Virus record (IMG/VR): IMGVR_UViG_3300036859_000816
Location: 1-64,000 of that record
DNA: 64,000 bases
Source of the DNA: a virus
Direction: 5' to 3' (one strand)
Position 1 is the first letter of the stretch; every line of letters begins with the position of its first letter. The notes below the pieces were generated by a model that searched no databases, had not been told where the DNA came from, and worked only from the letters and a program-made list of their open reading frames with translations. Made by a program: the position numbers and the translations under genes. Of this stretch, positions 41,418 through 50,492 are shown one piece after another.

Positions 41418-42602
41418 ATGCCCAAAGGAGGCGGCGGCGGTGGTGGCCGTGGTGGAGGGGGAGGCGCGCGTGGAGGCGGTGGCATGCGCATGGGAGGCGG
41501 TTTTCGAGGCGGCCGCGGTGGCATGCGCATGGGCGGCGGCGGCTTTCGTCACCGTTTTCCACGACGGTTTTTCGGTGGCGGCGGAGCCTTCTTTGCGCCC
41601 GGCGGCGGTTGGTGGGGCGACGGTTATCCTTGGTACTGGAACGACTGGGATTACCCGCTCTATCTAATTGAAGACGAAGAAGAACGCGAAGAAGCGCGCA
41701 AGTGGCGTGAATTTCTCGCGATGCAAGCGGCACAGCAAGCGGCTACCCAAGCCGCTCAACTAGCCGTGCAACAAGTCGTCAAGGCGAAGTCGACGAAAGG
41801 TCTGGGTCTAGGTCTCGGCATCTTTCGGCCGAACGATAAGACAGCGCGTCCACTCGGACAGATGATGCCACATTCATGGAATGCACTCGGCGTCATCTTT
41901 GGAAACACGACGGCAGATCCCAAGGTTACGGAAACGCAGAAGTGGCTGAACGGTTACCTGAGCAAGCTTGGCTTCACGACGCTGACGGTCGATGGCAAAC
42001 TCGGAGCTAAGACGTGCGGCGCATGCGCCTGGTCGTTCGGTAATACACCCGACGTCGACATTTCGACCGCGCCACAGGCGTTCTTCGAAGTGTGGAACGT
42101 TTGCGCAAGCTCGTCGCAAACGGCACCGACTCCGCTTACGCAAGCTGCCAAAACTAGCGCGTACACGACCGGCGTCACCGCTATGCAAGCGAAGGTCGTG
42201 GACCCGAAATTGGTCGCGGACACTCAGACTGCATTGAATGTCGGCTTACTTGCGAACGGCATGTGCGCTCTCAGCGTGGATGGCAAAGCAGGGCCGGCTA
42301 CATGCGGAGCACAAGTTTGGTTGATAGCGCATGCCGGTGGTGATGGGCTCACACAAGCGCAACGTGATGCCATTTATCCCGTGTGCTCGGCTGGGTCTAA
42401 AGTAGCGCCCTCGGCGTGTCCGCCCGTGACGGCGGTTGCGCCCGTGGACATTACTAAGAAAGAACCGTCACCCGAAGCGGCGCTCGTTGCCCCAGCGAAA
42501 CCGGCATTTACCGGCGCGACCATGCTTGCCGGTCTAGGCATTGCTGCAGCGCTCGGTGCGCTCTGGTACGTTTACAGTCAGAAGAAGGCTGCCGGCGCAT
42601 GA
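41418..42602 (+). CDS. Gly-rich virion protein with two peptidoglycan-binding-like modules
   Basis: 394 residues. The first 60 residues are almost pure Gly/Arg/Met repeats. STKGLGLGLGIF lies near residue 125. Two modules carry VDGKLGAKTCGA (about 190) and VDGKAGPATCGA (about 285), both with paired cysteines. A C-terminal membrane segment (MLAGLGIAAALGALWYVY) ends the chain. The RNA for the first 180 bases is strongly G-rich. This gene and the one before share the same design. Confidence 0.65.
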   Translation: MPKGGGGGGGRGGGGGARGGGGMRMGGGFRGGRGGMRMGGGGFRHRFPRRFFGGGGAFFAPGGGWWGDGYPWYWNDWDYPLYLIEDEEEREEARKWREFLAMQAAQQAATQAAQLAVQQVVKAKSTKGLGLGLGIFRPNDKTARPLGQMMPHSWNALGVIFGNTTADPKVTETQKWLNGYLSKLGFTTLTVDGKLGAKTCGACAWSFGNTPDVDISTAPQAFFEVWNVCASSSQTAPTPLTQAAKTSAYTTGVTAMQAKVVDPKLVADTQTALNVGLLANGMCALSVDGKAGPATCGAQVWLIAHAGGDGLTQAQRDAIYPVCSAGSKVAPSACPPVTAVAPVDITKKEPSPEAALVAPAKPAFTGATMLAGLGIAAALGALWYVYSQKKAAGA

Positions 42603-43147
42603 GACGAGCTTACATTTCCATCGAGGATTTTCGTGCTCCGTTCGATCCCATTCCGTTTCAAGGATTGGGTCAGGACCCGTACGGCGATCCGCGTTGGCAT
42701 GTTCCGGCGCCGCCGCGTCGTTGGCCACGCGGCCGTAGCTATTGGGAGACCGCTCTCTTTCGTGCGCCGTATCGCAAGGGCTACTATCAGGACAACAGCC
42801 TGTTCGGTTTAGGCGCAACTGCGGCGACCGTCAGCGTCCAGGAAGTCCAGAAGGCGGTCGGTGCAGCTCAAACGGGGCAATGGGACGCCGCGACCGTGTC
42901 CGCAGTGCGCAAAAAGCAGAAGCAACTCGGATTGCCCGAAACCGGCGCTCCCGATTTCCCGCTGCTCGCTGCACTCGGCCTGGCTCAAGCTGAAGCGCCG
43001 ACGGTTACACCGGCGGACAGCTTTTTTCGCGACGCTCGTACAGCTCTGAACCAAGTGCCGCAGTGGGCGTACTTGGTGGGCGGCGGATTGCTCATGTTTT
43101 TGGCTTGGAACGGTTACCAGAGCTGGCGGCGGCAACCGGGTACGTAA
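42599..43147 (+). CDS. Virion protein with GLG motifs and PG-binding-like module
   Basis: 182 residues. PFQGLGQDPY (about 19-28) and SLFGLGATA (about 67-75), then a helical module (VQEVQKAVGAAQTGQWDAAT) resembling a PG_binding_1 repeat, then a membrane segment (AYLVGGGLLMFLAWNGY) and a basic end. Confidence 0.6.
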   Translation: MRRAYISIEDFRAPFDPIPFQGLGQDPYGDPRWHVPAPPRRWPRGRSYWETALFRAPYRKGYYQDNSLFGLGATAATVSVQEVQKAVGAAQTGQWDAATVSAVRKKQKQLGLPETGAPDFPLLAALGLAQAEAPTVTPADSFFRDARTALNQVPQWAYLVGGGLLMFLAWNGYQSWRRQPGT

Positions 43148-43150
43148 GCG

Positions 43151-44086
43151 ATGACGATCGAGGAAACGTTCAACGATCTGACGGCGCGTGCCGAAACGAT
43201 TACCAAGGGCATTCCTTGGGCTCGGCTCGAAGCGGAAGGTAAAGTCGGAAACTACGTTGTAGACTACATTGCGCCCGCGTTCTCAGCAGCCACCGATGTC
43301 ATGAATACGCTGTACTACGATATCGTTCTGTACAACAAAGCGCAGACGGAAAGCGCGGTCAAACAAATTGCTGAGAACATGTACGACGGTATCAAGAATC
43401 AACTTTCCGACATGCTCCACGGCAATATTAGTGGATTTCTCAAAAATGGTGTTGCGTTGCAGGTGCGCAACTTGCGGGATCTAGTTTCCTTGGCATACGG
43501 CACAGCGTTCTTTGGAGCACGTCTGCACTCCAGTGCAACGGACTATGCGGCGATTGCGAGCTTGCCATACAATGATGTCAAGGCGCACGCGGACAAGGTT
43601 GTGCGAATTTTAGAGGGCATAAAAATCCTAGATGACCTCGGCGTGCTGACGTTCATGAAATGGGACAGCTCGTTCATGGAGGATCTGCGCATCGAACAAG
43701 GCTATCCGCCCAATACACCAAACCCACCAAACCCGATGAAGGGATTGGGAGCGGTGCCGGTTCTGGGAATTGTGATAGCGATCATTGCCGGCATTGTCAT
43801 TATCGCCGGCATTTGGATTTGGGCTCGATCCGCCAGTGAATACAATCGGCAGGCACTCGCGACTCTCGAAAAGCTATGCTCTGATCCAAGTCAATCCGAA
43901 AAGATCAAAACTCAGTGCGTCAAGGCGTTAAGCGAACCACAAGCGGGATTTGCGGCCGTGGTGCAGAAACTCGGTACGACCGCACTGACCTACGTATTCA
44001 TTGGTGCTCTGATTGTCGGGGCTATCTACTTGGCGCCTCGCATAGTGCGTTCATTCCGTGAAGCTCAAGCCGAAGCGAGGGCGTAG
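43151..44086 (+). CDS. Virion-type helical membrane protein
   Basis: 311 residues. The first 190 residues are helical and soluble, without cysteine. NPMKGLGAVPVLGI (about 196-209) runs directly into a strong membrane segment of Ile/Val/Gly. A second segment lies near 270-292 (TTALTYVFIGALIVGAIYL). The GLG motif sits directly before the first membrane segment, as expected of a cleavage or anchor signal. Confidence 0.6.
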   Translation: MTIEETFNDLTARAETITKGIPWARLEAEGKVGNYVVDYIAPAFSAATDVMNTLYYDIVLYNKAQTESAVKQIAENMYDGIKNQLSDMLHGNISGFLKNGVALQVRNLRDLVSLAYGTAFFGARLHSSATDYAAIASLPYNDVKAHADKVVRILEGIKILDDLGVLTFMKWDSSFMEDLRIEQGYPPNTPNPPNPMKGLGAVPVLGIVIAIIAGIVIIAGIWIWARSASEYNRQALATLEKLCSDPSQSEKIKTQCVKALSEPQAGFAAVVQKLGTTALTYVFIGALIVGAIYLAPRIVRSFREAQAEARA

Positions 44087-44088
44087 CC

Positions 44089-44415
44089 GTGATCTATTCG
44101 CGTTGGCGTCCCGATGGCGGCTACGATTACTATCAGACTGCGGAAAGACGTGGACTTGGCGACGATCTACCGACGCCGCACATGACAAGCATTGGAGGCA
44201 TTGGTGTAGCGAGCACCGATGCGGGTCGCCGTATGCCGAGCAGCAGTCGCTATGTCGGTAGCGGTCCGGTTGCGCGCGGTAGCGTTGCTCCACTTGATCG
44301 ACGCGGACTGAGTCTGGGAGCAGTAAGTCCGACCGTCAGCAATCTCGGGTTTCTACTTGTCGCTGCATTGTTGGGGTGGTGGCTGCGCGGTCAGCTGAAC
44401 AAGGAGGCGCGTTGA
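44089..44415 (+). CDS. Small virion-type protein
   Basis: 108 residues with a GTG start. RRGLGDDL near 22 and IGGIGVAS near 38 resemble the GLG motif. A membrane segment near the end (LGFLLVAALLGWWLRG) is followed by QLNKEAR. Overlaps the next gene by TGATG. Confidence 0.6.
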   Translation: MIYSRWRPDGGYDYYQTAERRGLGDDLPTPHMTSIGGIGVASTDAGRRMPSSSRYVGSGPVARGSVAPLDRRGLSLGAVSPTVSNLGFLLVAALLGWWLRGQLNKEAR

Positions 44416-44993
44416 TGCGCCGTCGCATGTATCAGCCGAACGAACCCGCACGCGAGATCGCGCGCAACATTCGCGAGACGTTCGTCGATCGTCCCGTCGA
44501 ACATGAGATAGCGGTTCCGTGGCGCTGGCCGCGAGGGCTACGTGAAGTCGGCGCATGTCAATCGGTCATGTATGCGAGCGACAAATGGCAAAAACGTCGC
44601 GATAATATCGTCGATTACAAACACGTCGCTGAAGGTCCGCAGTGGGTGCTCGCCCGACCCGGATTTCTGGTGCACTACGATCGACCCGACCGCAAGCTGC
44701 CAGTGGTGGGTCCAATGGTCGAGCTCGGACCGATGCCCGACAGTTTTGCCGTACTGGCGGATATTCTTGGCGTACAGGTGCGATTGTATGAACCGACCGA
44801 AGATGGCGGTTACGCCATTCCATCGGACCCGAACGAAGGATTCTACGAAGTCACGATCGCGCGAGCCAAACTTGGCGCCGCCCGCTTTCCGGACACACAC
44901 GACGCGTTCTTGATCGTTTACACGTCAGCGGGCGTCGATCTACTCATCGTGGGCGAACAGCTCGATGTCCAAAAGGACGGGATTGTCGGGTGA
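44415..44993 (+). CDS. Hypothetical protein
   Basis: 192 residues from MRRRMYQPNE. Basic N-terminus, then a compact alpha/beta region (VLADILGVQVRLYEPTEDGG, DAFLIVYTSAGVDLLIVGE). No GLG, no membrane segment. Possibly a soluble virion component or assembly factor. Confidence 0.55.
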   Translation: MRRRMYQPNEPAREIARNIRETFVDRPVEHEIAVPWRWPRGLREVGACQSVMYASDKWQKRRDNIVDYKHVAEGPQWVLARPGFLVHYDRPDRKLPVVGPMVELGPMPDSFAVLADILGVQVRLYEPTEDGGYAIPSDPNEGFYEVTIARAKLGAARFPDTHDAFLIVYTSAGVDLLIVGEQLDVQKDGIVG

Positions 44994-44996
44994 ACC

Positions 44997-46031
44997 ATGC
45001 GACGACGCTATCTGCGCCGCAATCCAGCCTTCGAAATGACACCTGCTCGCGGATTGCCGGAACAAACGCGACCAGACCTCTCCGGGCTCGTCTTTATGGG
45101 TCTCGTCATCAACCCGAAGACCAAGCGGCCGGTCTTGGCAACAACAGATGGAGACTACGTAGGTATCCGCAGCATTGAGCAAGCTAATGTTCTTGAACAA
45201 CTTGGTCGTGGCTACCATTCGAGCAGTTACGAAGCAGCAGAAAAAGCGACAGGATATCCGCGCGTGCATACGCCCGAAGGCGTAGGTAAGAAGGGTCAAG
45301 GCTACGGCACGACGCTCTACACGGCACTGTGTTTAGGAGCAGAGTTAGCATGGGAGGAAAAGATCGAGATTTCGATGACTGGCAGCGGTCGCGGCATTTC
45401 GTCGGATTCGGAAGATCGTTCGGCAGCAGCGAGCCGATGGTGGGAAGCTGCACATGATCGCGGTCTGACGGATCAAGAGGTCGTCGAAGGTGAATCAGAG
45501 AGGGAAGAATACGTTAAACTCGATGTGAGCCCGAGCGAGTTAGAGGGATGCTTGACCGGTGTCGAAGGAGAAATCACCTATGTCAACGAAGTCAATGTCG
45601 ACATTGAAAAGCCCGCCGAGGATCGTACATTCGATTACTATACGTACAAGAGCGCGACCGAGCATAAGTTGATACCGCTATCGTTTGCTCTGGAAATTCC
45701 GCGGATGCCAAGTGGCGCCGAACTCAGGTATGTGTGGAAGGAAATCTTCGATGATCCTGACCGGTTAATCAGTTACGACTGGACCGCATTACTAGCTCTC
45801 GACGTTCGCGACCTGGATATCGATATCGTTAACTTGTTGTCGCTCGCATATATTGCTGCGGGTGGACGCGACAAAGATGTCGATGACCTCTGGTATCGGT
45901 GGAAACATGGCCTCGATCCGGACGTCGTCTCGCCGCAGGAGCGACTGTTTCGAGCCAATGCGGCGGGACTCGTGAGCGTGGCGGACGCGCGCGATGAGGC
46001 TGGCTGGACAGCGCTATCCGGTCTTCCTTGA
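44997..46031 (+). CDS. Hypothetical protein with possible GNAT-like motif
   Basis: 344 residues. GVGKKGQGYGTTLYTALC near residue 96 resembles the acetyl-CoA loop of GNAT acetyltransferases (GxGxGxxL), but flanking motifs are not clear. The rest is alpha/beta and acidic. Its position between membrane virion genes suggests a structural or modifying role. Overlaps the next gene by TTGA. Confidence 0.5.
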   Translation: MRRRYLRRNPAFEMTPARGLPEQTRPDLSGLVFMGLVINPKTKRPVLATTDGDYVGIRSIEQANVLEQLGRGYHSSSYEAAEKATGYPRVHTPEGVGKKGQGYGTTLYTALCLGAELAWEEKIEISMTGSGRGISSDSEDRSAAASRWWEAAHDRGLTDQEVVEGESEREEYVKLDVSPSELEGCLTGVEGEITYVNEVNVDIEKPAEDRTFDYYTYKSATEHKLIPLSFALEIPRMPSGAELRYVWKEIFDDPDRLISYDWTALLALDVRDLDIDIVNLLSLAYIAAGGRDKDVDDLWYRWKHGLDPDVVSPQERLFRANAAGLVSVADARDEAGWTALSGLP

Positions 46032-47716
46032 GGTTTTTTGCGTTACGTGGCTCAAGACCGGTAAGCTACGGAGACCCAGTGAGTTACGCCAGATACACAC
46101 CGCACTATCCAGCGCTTCCGTCCGGGCCGCACTATCGGGCATTACCGTCGGGGCTGGGCGATGCTCAGGCGGATTTCAGTACGTACCTGAGCGCCGATCA
46201 AGCGGCGAATACGCAATCTCAAGGCTCAACCGACAGCTTAGTTGCGTACGCCAAAGAGGCCCAAGCGATCAAATCGTACTACGACGACATCAAAAAGTAC
46301 GGACCGAAGCGATGGCCCCGCAACTTCAAGGACGGCGCGAAAATGGCCGCCGATGGTCTGTACCGGTATTCGAAGGATTACGCCAAGGGTTGGGCCAAAA
46401 AGGAGATGGACGAGCTCGCGTCGAGTTACGGCTTCCAAGGTTGCGTACCCGACCATCTTCCGCGCAGCACGAAGGAAGCCTTTCATACTGGCGCGGACAT
46501 TGCCGCAGCGGGCGCATGCTATTCGATGGGAATTGAGCCGAAGCTCGGCGTGACGACGGTAGACTCGCTGTGGGACGGCCGCATTTCAGCCGAGGAGTGC
46601 GAAGCTATTGGCGCCGTTGCGGGCGCCGCCGCGGCCGCCGCTGTCGGTCAAATGTTCGGAATTCCGGCACCGATTGGAGCATTCATTGGCGGCAAAGTGG
46701 GAGGACTCGTCGGTAAAGGCATCGCGAAACTGTTCGGCTTGAGCAGTGATGCGCGACGAAAGTGGCTTGCCGAACAGAGAAAAATAGTCAAGCAAATCCA
46801 AGCGCAGGCTGATCAGCAGTGTTACCAAATTCGTCAAGCTTATTGGCAGATGTTCGACAAGCTTTTGGTCGAGATCGAAGCGCAGTGGGAACACTGGGAG
46901 CTGACTGTCGGCGCGAAGTTTGACCTGCGTTGGTTCGATCCGACGCCCGGCTTCTATGCCTGGATTCAGCAACAGTCCGCGCAATACAAAAGCTTCGTTG
47001 ATGGACCGTACTGTCAGCTCACGTGCGACAGCACGGTCATCTATAAAGGCGACCCGTATCTTAAAACGCATACGCAGGCACAACTCGATGCACTGATCAA
47101 ATCCAAGTGTGCCGCGACCGCTCAGAGTTCCGGAGAATTGTGTGCATACGGATGTGCTGTCGAATTCGGTTGTCTCTATCCGCGTTTCGCTACATGGAAG
47201 AAATCGAACACGCCGACGGACAAGCGACTGTTCGGTAGCACGCAGCGAGTCATCGATGCATTTCTCGCTCACGGATTCGAATGGATGCCGCCACCAACCG
47301 GCGTAAAATTGGTTGGATCAATTGGCGGACAAGCGCCGATATACGCTTCAAAACAGGGCGAACGTATTCTGGTGTGTGATTTGCCGGCAGCAACGAAGAA
47401 GGACGTTGAGAAGACGAAGTACCGCGATATATGGATCAAGATGCTCGAAACATTGGTGAACCATGAGGTCACCAAAGCGAACAATCTGCATACGGTTCAG
47501 GTACGCATACTCAACGATCTCATCAAAACGGCTTCGATAGCGCAGGCACAAGTTGAAATTGCAAAAATTGTCGAGCGCCAGAAGAAGGAACAGGCAGCAC
47601 TAGTAACGCGCGTCGCACCGAAGCTCATCACCGATCCCGGAAGATTGCGTAATCAAGTCATCAACACTGGTGCGCTCGTAGGCGGCAGCGGACTCTTACT
47701 GTGGAGTCTACTGTGA
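46028..47716 (+). CDS. Large virion-type protein with Gly/Ala membrane segment
   Basis: 562 residues, TTG start. LPSGLGDAQ lies near residue 40. A Gly/Ala/Ile-rich stretch (about 196-236, IGAVAGAAAAAAVGQMFG then IGAFIGGKVGGLVGKGIAKLFG) could insert in a membrane, like membrane-penetrating peptides. A coiled region follows, then a cysteine-rich part (about 330-390). A last hydrophobic end (LVGGSGLLLWSLL) is the C-terminus. A candidate for a membrane-crossing virion factor (inference). Confidence 0.6.
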   Translation: MRFFALRGSRPVSYGDPVSYARYTPHYPALPSGPHYRALPSGLGDAQADFSTYLSADQAANTQSQGSTDSLVAYAKEAQAIKSYYDDIKKYGPKRWPRNFKDGAKMAADGLYRYSKDYAKGWAKKEMDELASSYGFQGCVPDHLPRSTKEAFHTGADIAAAGACYSMGIEPKLGVTTVDSLWDGRISAEECEAIGAVAGAAAAAAVGQMFGIPAPIGAFIGGKVGGLVGKGIAKLFGLSSDARRKWLAEQRKIVKQIQAQADQQCYQIRQAYWQMFDKLLVEIEAQWEHWELTVGAKFDLRWFDPTPGFYAWIQQQSAQYKSFVDGPYCQLTCDSTVIYKGDPYLKTHTQAQLDALIKSKCAATAQSSGELCAYGCAVEFGCLYPRFATWKKSNTPTDKRLFGSTQRVIDAFLAHGFEWMPPPTGVKLVGSIGGQAPIYASKQGERILVCDLPAATKKDVEKTKYRDIWIKMLETLVNHEVTKANNLHTVQVRILNDLIKTASIAQAQVEIAKIVERQKKEQAALVTRVAPKLITDPGRLRNQVINTGALVGGSGLLLWSLL

Positions 47717-48351
47717 GACGACAGAGACATCTAGGTCAAGCTCCCAGCGCTGCGGATCTCCAACGCATGGGCGAACAGCGAGCTAAGGAAGCCGCTGCGA
47801 CAGCAACCAAAGAAGCGCAAGCGGCTGCGCTAACAAAGTACGTGTACACGCCGACGCGCTACGCGAAGCTATCGACGATTCCGTATCCGCCACCGGCGCC
47901 TCCGTTAACACAGCTCGCGGTGGCTGCTGCGGATCTGGCGATTGCGTCAGCGGCAAAGGTGCGCAGCGCCAAGACCCTCGATGCGGCGCAGAAGGGCGCC
48001 GGAGAAACCGCGGTGGCGACTGCCGCGGCTTTACGCAAAGCGGCTGGTGTCTCGGAGGATCCGACGGCAATCGCAGCCGTCTCGCGAGCCAAAAAAGCGA
48101 TGGGCGATGCGGCAACAGCGCTCGCCGTCTGGACCAAACAGGACCCAAAGCAGCTCGCCGACGGACTCATCAAACAGGCCGACGCCTTGCTGACGCAGGA
48201 TACCGACCAAAAGGTCAATGCGACCCAAACCGTCGTTGCGGACTCCGTTGCGACGCTGCCCGAAGGCGCGATTCGGCTGGATTGGCAATTTTGGGCCGGT
48301 TTAGCCGCAGCGGGCGTCGGAGTTGTCCTGCTCGCGCGCCGCGGTGATTGA
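47713..48351 (+). CDS. Ala-rich virion-type protein with C-terminal anchor
   Basis: 212 residues, GTG start in a GTGA overlap. Long Ala-rich helices (about 20-180) with few aromatic residues. The C-terminal segment FWAGLAAAGVGVVLLARRGD is a membrane anchor with a basic end. No GLG motif. Confidence 0.55.
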   Translation: MRRQRHLGQAPSAADLQRMGEQRAKEAAATATKEAQAAALTKYVYTPTRYAKLSTIPYPPPAPPLTQLAVAAADLAIASAAKVRSAKTLDAAQKGAGETAVATAAALRKAAGVSEDPTAIAAVSRAKKAMGDAATALAVWTKQDPKQLADGLIKQADALLTQDTDQKVNATQTVVADSVATLPEGAIRLDWQFWAGLAAAGVGVVLLARRGD

Positions 48352-48463
48352 GCGCTTCAACCACCAAAAAGCGCAAAAATTTGCGCAACCTATCCCCCTC
48401 TGCGTAGGCTTGCCCTACCGCATCGTCCTAAGTGGCTCTCCGGACCGCTAGGCGCTCCCTGCA
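48352..48463 (+). promoter_or_regulatory. Gap with inverted repeats before the Arg-rich gene
   Basis: 112 bases. GCGCAAA-AA-TTTGCGC at 48371-48386 is a perfect inverted repeat. GTAGG...CCTAC around 48403-48417 is a second short one. No T-run follows them, so they look more like an operator or leader structure than a terminator. A new transcript may start here. Confidence 0.4.
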
Positions 48464-50365
48464 GTGACGCAGGATTGCGACCTGAAGATGGCCCGACCGC
48501 TTGGCAAAACCTACCCGATTCGACCGCGTGATGTACGGACGTACGACTATACGGCGCCGCCTGGACGGCTGCGCGCGAATCCGGCGGTTACCACGATTGC
48601 TGCCATCAACGGTCCCGGTGCGTACCGAGGTCGACGCAGCGCACGCGCATCGATGGCGGGATTGAGCTCAAAGCATCGGGTCAACCGTGCCCGCACGCAG
48701 TTGAGCGCAGCACAACGAGACGCTTTTGCTCGAAAAGTCAGTGCAGCCCGTTCGGCTGCAACACCGAATCATCGGAGGAACGAAATGCAAACGAATGCAC
48801 GCAGGCGCCGTCGGCGCCGTTATGACGACAATCGTCGCCGCCGAGCGCGCCACCCGAGCGCCGCTACTACGACTACTCGTCGCCGTCGAACGCGCCGAGC
48901 AGCGAGCCCGGTCCGCCGTCGTCGCCGAGTGCGTCGAGCAGCGAGCCCGATTCGCCGTCGTAGAACCCGTCGTACCCGTCGGCATGTGCGGAATGCGTTC
49001 GTGGAAAATCGCCGTCGTCGCCGAACGCGTAAGAGCCCGGTTCGCCGTCGCCGAGTGCGTCGAGCAGCGAGCCCGGTCCGCCGTCGCCGTCGAACGCGCC
49101 GAGCAGCGAGCCCGGTCCGCCGTCGCCGTCGAACGCGCCGAGCAGCGAGCCCGGTCCGCCGTCGTCGCCGAACGCGCCACCTGACTGCCAATGTTCGCCG
49201 TCGCCGTCGTGGAACGCGGCGTTATGATGACAATGCTCGTCGCCGTCGCCGTCGAACGCGGCATCTGAGTGCCAACGTTCGCCGTCGCCGTCGTGGAACG
49301 CGGCGTTATGATGACAATGCTCGTCGCCGTCGCCGTCGAACGCGGCATCTGAGTGCCAACGTTCGCCGTCGCCGTCGTCACGTGCGCCGCGCGAGCCCGG
49401 TCCGCCGTCGCCGTCGCCGCTATAGCACCAACGCTCACCGTCGCCGTCACTACCGTCGCAACCAAGGCCTGTTCATGGAGGTCTTGCAGACCGGCGGTCT
49501 GATCACGGCGGGCATCGTCGGCCAGAAGCTACTCGCGGGCATCATCCGCAGTCAGATTCTGGATCGCGTGTTTCCGGCTGCGGCAGCTCCGGCTGCCGCT
49601 CCAGCGGCCGGATTGGGCGGCATCGAAGAGTACAACCCACTCATTGCCGGCGCACTGGCAGTAGCAGGCGGCATGTTCGTTACGAACATGGTTGTCAAAG
49701 ATACCAAAACGAAGACGCTCATCATGGGCGGCTTCGGCGCTGGGTTCATTCACAGCGCGTTGATCTTCCTGCTCGACAAGCTCAATCAGCCCGCCATTGC
49801 CGACATGTTGGCTGGTGAAGGTACCGCGGCTCGCATCTCTGCGATGTATGGCCTCGGCGCTGGAGTCAGCTTGCAACCGCATTACGCGCCCATGGGCGAG
49901 TACTTCAGTGAAGGCATGAGCGGTCTCGGAGCAGCGCCGGCACTGTATCAAGCAGCAGCTGGGATGGGTGCATACGGAGCGAATCCGGACATCTATCAGG
50001 CGGCCGCCGGATACGGCGATACGGATACGAGCTACGGCTTCGGTAACCACGTTAGCCCCTCTAGCGATCTCGAGCGTGAGCTCACCATCGCCGAAGCGGC
50101 GGCGGGTGTCGGTGCTGTGCAATCGTACGAAGCTTCGGCCGGAACCGGTGAGTACTTCTCGGCAACGGGTGAGTACTTTTCGGAACCGGGTGTGAGTGGC
50201 CTCGGTGCCATTCAGACGACGCCGGCAGCTGATACCTGGGTTCCGGGTATGGCGAATCCGCAGCTCTGGGCAGGCGTCAAGAGCGTCGGTGAGCCGCAGT
50301 CGGAGCACATGATGCTGCCCGCAGGCGTGCTCGAAACTGCAGGAGGCGCGGGCATCTTCGGGTAA
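48464..50365 (+). CDS. Arginine-repeat (protamine-like) membrane protein with GLG motifs
   Basis: 633 residues, GTG start, or ATG at 48488. Residues about 111-334 are repeats of five or more Arg with short spacers such as AASPV, RRYDDNA and TRHLSANV. About 223 residues of this would neutralise DNA strongly, as protamines and adenovirus core proteins do. Three hydrophobic segments follow (about 340-358, 389-409, 418-437). GLG motifs are at about 379, 461, 485 and 577 (AAGLGG, MYGLGAG, MSGLGAA, VSGLGAI). It is proposed as a DNA-condensing, membrane-linked core protein that is cut or sorted at the GLG sites (inference). Confidence 0.75.
   Translation: MTQDCDLKMARPLGKTYPIRPRDVRTYDYTAPPGRLRANPAVTTIAAINGPGAYRGRRSARASMAGLSSKHRVNRARTQLSAAQRDAFARKVSAARSAATPNHRRNEMQTNARRRRRRRYDDNRRRRARHPSAATTTTRRRRTRRAASPVRRRRRVRRAASPIRRRRTRRTRRHVRNAFVENRRRRRTRKSPVRRRRVRRAASPVRRRRRTRRAASPVRRRRRTRRAASPVRRRRRTRHLTANVRRRRRGTRRYDDNARRRRRRTRHLSANVRRRRRGTRRYDDNARRRRRRTRHLSANVRRRRRHVRRASPVRRRRRRYSTNAHRRRHYRRNQGLFMEVLQTGGLITAGIVGQKLLAGIIRSQILDRVFPAAAAPAAAPAAGLGGIEEYNPLIAGALAVAGGMFVTNMVVKDTKTKTLIMGGFGAGFIHSALIFLLDKLNQPAIADMLAGEGTAARISAMYGLGAGVSLQPHYAPMGEYFSEGMSGLGAAPALYQAAAGMGAYGANPDIYQAAAGYGDTDTSYGFGNHVSPSSDLERELTIAEAAAGVGAVQSYEASAGTGEYFSATGEYFSEPGVSGLGAIQTTPAADTWVPGMANPQLWAGVKSVGEPQSEHMMLPAGVLETAGGAGIFG
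48796..49465 (+). repeat. Arg-codon repeat region of the core protein
   Basis: Long tandem repeats of CGC/CGT-rich DNA, with units of about 33-45 bases coding RRRRRTRRAASPV and of about 93 bases coding RRRRRGTRRYDDNAR. It is a protein repeat, not a CRISPR: no fixed repeat/spacer layout is present. Confidence 0.7.
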
Positions 50366-50380
50366 CCGAAGTTCACGCAA

Positions 50381-50422
50381 TCAAGCCCGGGATGTCGTGG
50401 AAAACCACGGCACCGGGCTTGA
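50381..50422 (+). promoter_or_regulatory. Nested hairpin in the leader of the capsid gene
   Basis: TCAAGCCCGG (50381-50390) pairs with CCGGGCTTGA (50413-50422). Inside them CGTGG (50396-50400) and CCACG (50405-50409) pair around an AAAA loop. It lies 71 bases before the capsid-like start. A stable leader can raise mRNA stability or mark a transcript boundary. No T-run follows. Confidence 0.6.
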
Positions 50423-50492
50423 GGCGTTGCAAGGGCCGAGAGGAACCAGGCCTCACAAATCACGGTAGCCCGCGCACAGGAGTTCTAAAACC

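Noticed and set aside
48796-49465. CRISPR-like array of repeats
   Set aside because: The repeats are Arg codon runs in one open reading frame with no constant repeat and unique spacer layout.
48668-49465. Ala/Thr-rich open frame on the minus strand
   Set aside because: Shadow of the Arg-repeat gene; the repeated composition follows from its codons.
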